6,016 nucleotides of DNA, taken from assembly GCA_016845285.1 (NCBI GenBank), contig JAERSX010000371.1, positions 1-6,016 on the forward strand, given 5' to 3'. The notes below the pieces were generated by a model. It was not told the DNA's origin. It did no database searches and saw nothing but the letters and a program-made list of their open reading frames with translations. This stretch comes from Deltaproteobacteria bacterium. GTDB lineage: Bacteria > Myxococcota_A > UBA796 > UBA2385. A program made the position numbers and the translations under genes. Of the stretch, positions 1 to 4,929 are shown piece after piece. How positions within the stretch are numbered: the first letter of the stretch is position 1; each line of letters starts with the position of its first letter.

Positions 1-51
1 ATCCCGGCCACAGGCGGACCGCCCGCGAGGCCAGCCCGGGACCCCCAGCGC

Positions 52-660
52 ATGGCCCTGGTGCGACAGTACCGGGCCCAACGCCTGGTGCTGCGCGGCG
101 AGACCGAGGTCCAGCCCGGCAACGCCTACGCCTTCAGCTCGGGCTACAGCCCCTACCCCTACGGTCCCGTCGGTCTCTCCCACACCACCGTCATCCACGA
201 GCCGGCCACCACCACCCGCACCTGGGGCATCTACAAGGGACCCCAGCGCCTCGCCGTGCCCACCTTCCTGTCGGCCGCAGGCGAAGTGGACCGCAGCGCT
301 GCGCTGAGCGAGCAGATCACCAAGAGCCGCAAAGCGACCCGGAGCTGGTTCACGGTGGCTGGCGTGGGCGGCGCTGCCATCATGACGGGCATGGTGGGCA
401 TGGGCGCCGCCGAGGAGCTCGGCACGGCGCAGGCCTACAACACCGTGGCCCTGAGCGGCGTGGGCTTCCTGGTCACCGGGCTCGTCGCCGCGTCCTTCCC
501 GTCGGCCAAGGCCCAAAAGCTGGCGCGCTACCCGTCGGCCACGCTGACCGTCGACGAGGCCCAGGGGCTGGTCGATCGACACAACGACGCCCTGCGCGAA
601 GAGCTCGGCTTGACCGCAGACGAGGTCTGGTCCATCGAGGTGGGCAACAACCGGCGCTGA
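52..660 (+). CDS. Unrecognised two-helix membrane protein, possibly 5'-partial
   Basis: I do not recognise a named family. From the ATG at 52 the protein has 202 residues. The first ~95 are polar and include a Tyr/Pro/Gly-rich stretch (residues 29-41, SGYSPYPYGPVGL) and a Thr run near 53-56. Two hydrophobic segments follow at about 100-120 and 131-149, the first rich in Gly with GxxxG-like spacing (VGMGAA), so they could pack as a helical hairpin in a membrane. The C-terminal ~45 residues are soluble and contain VDRHNDALREELGL (174-187), a helix of the kind seen at the end of many uncharacterised myxobacterial envelope proteins (family recollection, not checked). No Shine-Dalgarno sequence precedes the ATG, and the frame is open back to base 1, so the true start may be outside the window. 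It faces the lipoprotein gene tail to tail with a 22-base gap. That it is coding is fairly certain; its function is unknown. Confidence 0.75.
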   Translation: MALVRQYRAQRLVLRGETEVQPGNAYAFSSGYSPYPYGPVGLSHTTVIHEPATTTRTWGIYKGPQRLAVPTFLSAAGEVDRSAALSEQITKSRKATRSWFTVAGVGGAAIMTGMVGMGAAEELGTAQAYNTVALSGVGFLVTGLVAASFPSAKAQKLARYPSATLTVDEAQGLVDRHNDALREELGLTADEVWSIEVGNNRR

Positions 661-682
661 GCGCGAGCCTCACCGGGCCGGA

Positions 683-1156
683 TCAGCCACCCGTGTCGTC
701 ACCGCCACCGCCGAGGTCCACGACGGGCGTGAACTGGAAGCTCACGGTCGCCGGACTCTCGAGGCCGTCGTCATCGAAGGCGATCTCGCCCCGGACAAGG
801 GTGTCCCGCTCACCGGCCACCACGTCGTAGCCACACACACCCACCGGAATGGTGATGGCCTGCCCCCCGTTGAGCGGCGGCAGCTCCACGGGGTTCTCGG
901 TGTAGCCCTCGATGCAGAGGTGCACGAAGTCGAAGTCGTCGATGACGAGATCGAGGCGTGACGAGCCCGTGTTGCTCAGGGTGATGAACTGGGCGTCGTA
1001 GCCACCCTCGGGCAGGTCGTCGGGCCAGCCCGCGAAGTCGACCTGCGTCCAGGTGAGCTTGCTGGGGCTCGCACTCAGCTCGCCCTTGGGTCCGCAGGCC
1101 ACGGGTCCGGCGATGCCGACCATGCCTGCCAGGAGTGCCAGAGCGCCTCGGGCCAT
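683..1156 (-). CDS. Small predicted lipoprotein with choice-of-anchor-D / ASH-like domain
   Basis: The protein has 157 residues from the ATG at 1156. It opens with Met-Ala-Arg and a hydrophobic stretch (4-20) ending at Cys21, followed by Gly. This looks like a lipoprotein signal peptide, though Pro at -3 makes the lipobox (PVAC) non-canonical. The mature part reads like an Ig-like choice-of-anchor-D or ASPM/SPD-2/Hydin domain: S-P-S-K-L near 30-34, ITLSNTGSSRLDL (58-70), a Pro-rich turn and GGQAITIPV (97-105), then FQFTPVV (140-146). Cys81 and Cys108 could form a disulfide. The end is a Gly/Asp tail (GGGGDDTGG) like the linkers of exported proteins in this type of bacterium. A GTG at 1171 in the same frame would add five residues. 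Either start overlaps the end of the upstream gene by 82 or 97 bases. The ATG at 1123 reduces the overlap to 49 bases but leaves no charged n-region. It is probably membrane-anchored and exported; its partner is unknown. Confidence 0.7.
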   Translation of the reverse strand: MARGALALLAGMVGIAGPVACGPKGELSASPSKLTWTQVDFAGWPDDLPEGGYDAQFITLSNTGSSRLDLVIDDFDFVHLCIEGYTENPVELPPLNGGQAITIPVGVCGYDVVAGERDTLVRGEIAFDDDGLESPATVSFQFTPVVDLGGGGDDTGG

Positions 1157-2055
1157 TCGTACCAACCCCACTCACAGAGGGCTCGGTATAGCACCTCGCC
1201 GCGGTCCCGGAGGAGGTCCTCCCAGGTGAGTCGGGGCTCGTGGCGACGCAGGCGCCACCCGGCGACGCTCAGACGCGCCATCAGCGCGCTCAGGTCGTCG
1301 GGAACGGGGCCGGTGGGCATGCCGCAGGCCAGCCACCAGCCACCCTGGTGGTGGACGGCCCGGCCGACCACCTGGCCGGCCCCCGTGGGCACCCCAGACA
1401 CCGGTCCCACCGGTCGCCACCCCCTCGCCAAGGGCAGACGGGGCTCCAGCGATCCGTCGTCCTGCACCCGCCAGAGCATCGGTGGGGCCATGTGGACCGC
1501 CTTGAGCCCGCTCCGAATCCAGAGCGCGATCAAGGGCTTGGTCTCGCGTGCGCGAGCGGCGGGCCGCACCCCCTGGCGGGTCAGCGGTGCGTAGGCCATG
1601 ACGGTGGACGCAGCCCGGCGCACCCGACGTGGCGGACTCAGATCGGCCCAGGGTCCCAGCACCCGATCGGCCGAGACGAGCCCGATGTCAGGCACGAGAT
1701 CTCCGGCCAGGTCAGCAATCACCTCGTCGGGGACCACGCGCGCCACCGGCACGGGGCTGCGGCGGTCATCCCGGAAGGGTGCATCGAGGCCGTGTACCGC
1801 CGCCACGGCCCGGAGCTCCGCCACCGCGGCGCGACCATCGAGCACAGCGCCATGAACCCGCAGAAATTCGGTGTCCCAGGCGGCGAGCTCGTCCTTGTCG
1901 AGGCCCCGCGCCGTGGAGATCCGGACGAGGCGGGCCGCGTCCATGGGATCGGGCAGGCGCTCGTCTCCTGCAAAGGGGTCAGCCGCCGTGAGCGACTCGG
2001 GCCAGGCGCGCTCGAGGTCTTCGATCGGCCCCGGAAAGCCCCGGAGCTTGGTCAC
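1075..2055 (-). CDS. Unrecognised 326-residue protein coupled to the WYL regulator
   Basis: I do not recognise the family. The start is the GTG at 2053-2055, which overlaps the TGA of the WYL gene in a GTGA junction, so translation is probably coupled. The N-terminal ~100 residues look alpha-helical and acidic/Arg-rich (PMDAARLVRISTARGLDKDE around 37-56). The middle (105-200) contains a hydrophobic VIADLAGDLVPDIGLVSADRVLGPW stretch at about 112-136 and ALWIRSGLKAVHMAPPMLWR at 177-196. A Gly/Trp-rich part follows (GWRPVGPVSGVPTG 212-225, GGWWLACGMP 238-247). The last 35 residues are very rich in Trp (seven between 296 and 319). No signal peptide, transmembrane helix or catalytic motif stands out, so it is most likely cytoplasmic. 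The last ~28-32 residues are encoded by DNA that also carries the lipoprotein signal peptide in another frame. Given its position, it may act with or be controlled by the regulator; that is inference. Confidence 0.78.
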   Translation of the reverse strand: MTKLRGFPGPIEDLERAWPESLTAADPFAGDERLPDPMDAARLVRISTARGLDKDELAAWDTEFLRVHGAVLDGRAAVAELRAVAAVHGLDAPFRDDRRSPVPVARVVPDEVIADLAGDLVPDIGLVSADRVLGPWADLSPPRRVRRAASTVMAYAPLTRQGVRPAARARETKPLIALWIRSGLKAVHMAPPMLWRVQDDGSLEPRLPLARGWRPVGPVSGVPTGAGQVVGRAVHHQGGWWLACGMPTGPVPDDLSALMARLSVAGWRLRRHEPRLTWEDLLRDRGEVLYRALCEWGWYEWPEALWHSWQAWSASPDPWPADPRAS

Positions 2056-3101
2056 CGGCGTGCCCTCACGCTGGGCATCTCGGTGCCCTCTGCCGCCTCG
2101 ATGTGCAGGCGACGGATTCGCTCGGCCAGCTCGGGCGGCCCCTCCACTCGTACATCGGGACCGAAGCCGAGGATCCAGCTCTCCAGCTCGGGGGACAGTC
2201 CCACCTCGATGCGCAGGCGTACCCCCCCATCGCTGGTGGCCTCCACCTGCTGTGAGCGGTGCCAGACACGCTCGCGCACGTACGGCGAGGCCCGGCGCCG
2301 GAAGCGGAGGGTCACCTCGCTCTGCTTGCCCCCGATGATGCCGAAGGCGTCGCCCACGAGCTCCTTGGGATCGTAGTCGTCGGGGTAGTCGAACTTGTCC
2401 TTGCGCAGCCGCTCGAAGTGGCGGCAGCGGTCGACGGCAAAGGTCTTGACCTTGCCCTCCTCGACATCGAGGGCGAACAGGTAGAGGCCCTGGCGGTAGG
2501 TGGCCAGGGTCAGGGGGTGGAGCAGGTAGGCGCGGGTGCGGCCCGTGGGCTTGGCGTAGTGGGCGCGGGCGGGGTTCTGGTAGAGCAGCGCCGTGAGGAT
2601 GTCCTCGATGCGATCGGCATCCTGGGTGTGGTCCTTGCGGTGCTCGGGCACGGCCATGAACTTCCGCTCCAGATCGCGGGCGTGCTCGGCGCTCTTGCCC
2701 ACCGCCAGCGACGAGATGGTCTCCAGGGCATCGTCCATGTCCTGGGCGAAGCCCGTCCCCTCGAGGAAGTCGAAGAGCTGACGACCGAAGCGGAGGCTCA
2801 CAAGCTCCAGCAGGCTGACCTGGACACCCTTGCGCCCGTAGCGTGCGTCGAGCCAGAGCTTGCGGCTGGGGCCACGGCCCTCCGAACAGACGGGCAGATC
2901 GATGGCACGCAGGTCGGCGAGGTAGCGACGCAGGGTGCGGTCGTCGAGATCGAAGCGCCGCATCAACTCGCCGGAGGTCGTCCCGCCTTGCTGGAGCATC
3001 AGCTCGACGATGCGCACGAACTTCTGGGACTTGTTGAGGGCGGAGTCGTCGAACTCCTTGTCGGGAGCAGGCACACGCGTCGGCTTCATGGTCGTCTCCA
3101 T
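2052..3101 (-). CDS. WYL-domain transcriptional regulator (HTH-WYL-WCX)
   Basis: This is a YafY/PafC-type regulator of 349 residues from the ATG at 3101. It has an N-terminal DeoR/HTH_11-like winged helix at about 24-84 (recognition region DLDDRTLRRYLADLRA, 51-66). A helical linker (~90-175) follows, then the WYL domain at about 178-232. The signature reads L-Y-L at 206-208 in place of W-Y-L, and the typical FAVDRCRHFERL segment closes the domain at 221-232. A WCX extension spans ~261-338 (VTLRFRRRASPYVRERVW onward). WYL domains bind nucleic acid or small ligands and control DNA binding; known members regulate DNA damage response, metabolism or phage defence. The length is usual for the family. 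I chose this start because GGGGGGA lies 4 bases upstream. An upstream ATG at 3164 adds 21 unconvincing residues and lacks a ribosome site, and an ATG at 3089 is also possible. It heads the minus-strand operon and is divergent from the methyltransferase gene. The target is unknown; autoregulation is common in the family. Confidence 0.93.
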   Translation of the reverse strand: METTMKPTRVPAPDKEFDDSALNKSQKFVRIVELMLQQGGTTSGELMRRFDLDDRTLRRYLADLRAIDLPVCSEGRGPSRKLWLDARYGRKGVQVSLLELVSLRFGRQLFDFLEGTGFAQDMDDALETISSLAVGKSAEHARDLERKFMAVPEHRKDHTQDADRIEDILTALLYQNPARAHYAKPTGRTRAYLLHPLTLATYRQGLYLFALDVEEGKVKTFAVDRCRHFERLRKDKFDYPDDYDPKELVGDAFGIIGGKQSEVTLRFRRRASPYVRERVWHRSQQVEATSDGGVRLRIEVGLSPELESWILGFGPDVRVEGPPELAERIRRLHIEAAEGTEMPSVRARR

Positions 3102-3104
3102 GGT

Positions 3105-3111
3105 TCCCCCC
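3105..3111 (-). promoter_or_regulatory. Ribosome binding site of the WYL gene
   Basis: Read on the minus strand this is GGGGGGA, followed by ACC and the ATG at 3101. It is an imperfect but G-rich Shine-Dalgarno match at short spacing. It is the main reason to prefer the 349-residue form over the start at 3164, which has no such site. Confidence 0.45.
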
Positions 3112-3190
3112 AGGGCCAGATCCACTATCCAGCAGCCCGCGGGTCTCCCGGCCTTGACGGACATCTATCGACCGGGCAGGCAGGGTGCCA

Positions 3191-3207
3191 CGGACAGTCA
3201 TCGTCCG
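3191..3207. repeat. Inverted repeat CGGAC-N7-GTCCG, candidate operator
   Basis: Perfect 5-base arms (3191-3195 and 3203-3207) are separated by seven bases, a spacing compatible with a dimeric winged-helix regulator. The left arm is part of the ACGGACA unit that also occurs 33 bases upstream at 3157-3163. In DNA this GC-rich, short inverted repeats arise by chance, so support is weak. Confidence 0.25.
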
Positions 3208-3224
3208 CAATCTGATCCAGGGTC

Positions 3225-3240
3225 CGGTCCTCCGGGACCG
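3225..3240 (+). promoter_or_regulatory. UNCG-tetraloop hairpin upstream of the methyltransferase
   Basis: CGGTCC-TCCG-GGACCG is a perfect 6-bp GC-rich stem with a UCCG loop closed by C-G, the arrangement that makes UNCG tetraloops unusually stable in RNA. It ends 41 bases before the methyltransferase ATG and has no U tract after it, so it is not a standard intrinsic terminator for this strand. It may be a structured 5' leader or a DNA operator. Confidence 0.35.
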
Positions 3241-3281
3241 AAGGTACCACCTACGGAACGGCAGCGAAGTAGGCTGTTCCC

Positions 3282-3887
3282 ATGGATGATCGCCAGTACT
3301 CTCCCGCCGTCGCCCGCAACCGTGAGCCCATCGCGAAGGTCCTCGACGCAGTCCTCCCGCCCAGCGGACTGGTCCTCGAGGTGGCTGCCGGCACGGGAGA
3401 ACACGGCGTCTTCTTCGCGGAGCGCTTCCCCCAGCTCACCTGGCAATCCAGCGACGTCGACCTCGCGGCGCTCCAGAGCATCCGCGCCTGGCAGGCCAAG
3501 GCGGGGCTCGACAACCTGCGCCCTCCCGTTCACCTGGATGTGACCGAGGCCACCTGGCCCGTCGAGCGGGCCGTCGCCATCTTCAACGCGAACATGATCC
3601 ACATCTCCCCCTGGGAGACCACGCTGGGCCTGTTCGATGGAGCCGCTCGTCTGCTCCCCGCCGGGGCGCCCGTGGTCATGTACGGCCCGTACCGGATCGG
3701 CGGCGCGCACACCGCGGCCTCCAACGCACGCTTCGAGCAGTGGCTCAAGCAGCGCGACCCCAGAAACGCCGTGCGCAACCTGGAGACCGTCGTGGCCGAG
3801 GCGGAGAAGCGGGGTCTGGAGCTGGACCACCGCATCGAGATGCCGGCAAACAACCAGACGCTGGTCTTCCGCCGCCGACCCGACTGA
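3282..3887 (+). CDS. DUF938 family SAM-dependent methyltransferase
   Basis: The 201-residue protein matches the DUF938 family (Pfam PF06080; the human relative is METTL26) over its whole length. The family's opening Y-S-P-A-V-A-R-N-R-E-P-I is at 6-17. The class I SAM-binding motif VLEVAAGTGEHG spans 31-42, and the acidic loop after strand 2 reads SSDVD (56-60). The family signature NMIHISPW sits at 104-111, LLPAG (124-128) and YGPY (134-137) follow, and the C-terminal MPANNQTLVFRRR is at 187-199. All key family positions that I can recall are intact and the length is normal. The substrate of this family is not established, and nothing here settles it. The protein is predicted cytoplasmic, with no signal peptide or membrane segment. 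The ATG at 3282 fits the family start exactly, although no good Shine-Dalgarno sequence precedes it. It appears to be a single-gene unit, divergent from the WYL operon and convergent with the dehydrogenase. Confidence 0.93.
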   Translation: MDDRQYSPAVARNREPIAKVLDAVLPPSGLVLEVAAGTGEHGVFFAERFPQLTWQSSDVDLAALQSIRAWQAKAGLDNLRPPVHLDVTEATWPVERAVAIFNANMIHISPWETTLGLFDGAARLLPAGAPVVMYGPYRIGGAHTAASNARFEQWLKQRDPRNAVRNLETVVAEAEKRGLELDHRIEMPANNQTLVFRRRPD

Positions 3888-3919
3888 TCAGAGCGAGGTC
3901 TCGCGGTGCTGCTGGCGCC

Positions 3920-4855
3920 CTAGGCGATGCGGTTCGGCGGCACGTCACCGCCCAGCGCAGCCACCATGTTCCGGGCGGCCAGCTCGGCCATCTTGCGCCG
4001 GGTGCCACGGGTGGCCGAGCCGAGATGGGGCGCGAGGATCACGTTGTCCAGGGCAAGAAGTGCCGGCTCCACCTGGGGCCCGTGGGCGTAGACGTCGAGG
4101 CCTGCGGCCGCGATCTGCCCGGGCCGCAGGGCCTCGGCGAGGGCTGAGTCGTCGACGACAGGCCCCCGGGAGGTGTTGACGAGCACGGCGGTGGAATTCA
4201 TGGCGGAGAAGGCGGCAGCGCCGATGAGGCCGCGCGTCTCGGGCCGAAGGGGGAAGTGCAGGCTGACCACATCGGCCATGCCCAGAAGCTCGTCGAGGCC
4301 GACCGGCAGAGAGGGCAGCTCCTGGGGATCTCCACGGTGGTGGACCAGGGTCATTCCGAAGGCCTGCGCCCGCTCGGCGGTCGCACGGCCGATGCGGCCC
4401 ATGCCGACGATGCCCAGCACCCCGCCGCGCAGGTCGAGGCCGCGCAACATGGTGGGGCGCCACCCCTCGAACTCCCCACGCCGAACGAGGCGATCTCCCT
4501 CCACCACCCGCCGGGAAGCCGCCAGCAACAGCGCCATGGCGAGGTCGGCGGTGGCGTCGGTGAGCACCCCCGGAGTGTTGGTGCAGATCACCCCGCGGGC
4601 TCGCGCCGCCGCCAGGTCGAGGTTGTCGAAGCCCACGGCGTGCTGCGCCACCACACGGAGCGGGCCAGCGTCGAGCACAGCGGCGTCGATGCGATCGGTG
4701 GGCATGGGCACGAGCCCCACACAGCCGCCGACCCGGTCCAAGAGCACCGCACGATCGATGGGGCGAGGGCCAGCGCGCACGTCCACCTCGAGACCGGCAT
4801 CCGCCAAGATCTGAAGGCCGATGGGGTCGATCTCCTGGGTCACCAGCACGCGCAT
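3920..4855 (-). CDS. D-2-hydroxyacid dehydrogenase (glyoxylate/hydroxypyruvate reductase-like), catalytic Glu replaced
   Basis: The 311-residue protein belongs to the NAD(P)-dependent D-isomer 2-hydroxyacid dehydrogenases, closest in style to glyoxylate/hydroxypyruvate reductase (GyaR) and related to phosphoglycerate dehydrogenase. From the ATG at 4855: the substrate-side loop AVGFDNLDLAAARARGV lies at about 73-89, TNTPGVLTDATADLA at 92-106, and the Rossmann dinucleotide motif GMGRIG at 151-156. The catalytic Arg is in NTSRGPVVDD (Arg230), and the catalytic His is in APHLGSAT (His277). The catalytic Glu expected 29 residues after the Arg, in the usual E-P pair of the GLDVY-x-x-E-P motif, is Gly259 (codon GGG at 4079-4081; motif GLDVYAHGP). 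Activity may therefore be reduced or altered. Length and all other motifs are normal. I chose ATG 4855 over the adjacent TTG at 4858 because GGAGG lies 7 bases upstream of the ATG. It is divergent from the flavoprotein gene. The exact substrate cannot be read from the sequence. Confidence 0.93.
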   Translation of the reverse strand: MRVLVTQEIDPIGLQILADAGLEVDVRAGPRPIDRAVLLDRVGGCVGLVPMPTDRIDAAVLDAGPLRVVAQHAVGFDNLDLAAARARGVICTNTPGVLTDATADLAMALLLAASRRVVEGDRLVRRGEFEGWRPTMLRGLDLRGGVLGIVGMGRIGRATAERAQAFGMTLVHHRGDPQELPSLPVGLDELLGMADVVSLHFPLRPETRGLIGAAAFSAMNSTAVLVNTSRGPVVDDSALAEALRPGQIAAAGLDVYAHGPQVEPALLALDNVILAPHLGSATRGTRRKMAELAARNMVAALGGDVPPNRIA

Positions 4856-4861
4856 CAAGCC

Positions 4862-4886
4862 GCCTCCGTCGCCGCTGTCGGGAGGC
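4862..4886 (-). promoter_or_regulatory. Dehydrogenase ribosome binding site inside a possible hairpin
   Basis: On the minus strand GGAGG (4863-4867) lies 7 bases before the dehydrogenase ATG and is a strong Shine-Dalgarno sequence. It is part of a perfect 6-base inverted repeat: GCCTCC in the leader (plus-strand 4881-4886) pairs with GGAGGC (4862-4867) across a 13-base loop. The transcript could therefore hide its own ribosome site. The site itself is well supported; a regulatory role for the hairpin is inference. Confidence 0.55.
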
Positions 4887-4920
4887 AGCGGTCCACGATC
4901 ACGCGTTAGCCGACCCGCCC

Positions 4921-4926
4921 GGAGAG
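4921..4926 (+). promoter_or_regulatory. Ribosome binding site of the FAD oxidoreductase gene
   Basis: GGAGAG stands three bases before the ATG at 4930 (GGAG ends five bases before it), a good Shine-Dalgarno match. With the GxGxxG motif beginning at residue 9, it fixes this start. Confidence 0.7.
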
Positions 4927-4929
4927 CGC

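Larger units (their letters stand above)
3102..3281. promoter_or_regulatory. Divergent intergenic region between WYL operon and methyltransferase
   Basis: These 180 bases are the longest non-coding stretch in the window and must hold the promoters for both divergent genes. I see no convincing sigma-70 pair: TTGACG at 3154-3159 on the plus strand has no -10 at 16-18 bases, and the minus-strand GATAGT at 3124-3129 has no matching -35. The region contains an inverted repeat CGGAC-N7-GTCCG (3191-3207), a 7-base direct repeat ACGGACA (3157-3163 and 3190-3196), a C(TCCG)G hairpin (3225-3240) and AGGT-ACC-ACCT (3242-3252). Since WYL regulators often control their own divergent region, these repeats are operator candidates, by inference only. 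Confidence 0.5.

Noticed and set aside
661..682. Possible terminator between the converging genes ending at 660 and 683
   Set aside because: The 22 bases hold no inverted repeat with a T tract.
1075..3101. Interpretation of the WYL operon as a phage-defence island
   Set aside because: WYL regulators do accompany some defence systems, but no nuclease, helicase, toxin, methylase of DNA or integrase is visible nearby. The DUF938 methyltransferase is not a DNA methylase family.
3154..3159. TTGACG as a -35 box for the methyltransferase
   Set aside because: No -10-like hexamer occurs 16-18 bases downstream (the bases there are GC-rich), so no promoter is called.
2056..3210. Upstream extension of the 326-residue protein's frame to an ATG at 3210, giving 711 residues
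   Set aside because: The added part lies out of frame inside the WYL gene and reads as Arg/Pro/His-rich low-complexity sequence. The GTG at 2055 with the GTGA junction is the natural start.
1240..3215. Long plus-strand open frames (1240-2376 and 2259-3215)
   Set aside because: They are antisense to the unknown gene and the WYL gene, with skewed composition and no domain pattern. They are typical GC-rich shadow frames.
3198..3830. A 210-residue minus-strand open frame opposite the methyltransferase
   Set aside because: The plus-strand DUF938 match is complete; the antisense frame is a shadow.
3888..3919. Possible bidirectional terminator between the convergent methyltransferase and dehydrogenase genes (GCGAGGTCTCGC)
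   Set aside because: As RNA the stem is only about four pairs with a four-base loop, and no U tract follows on either strand.
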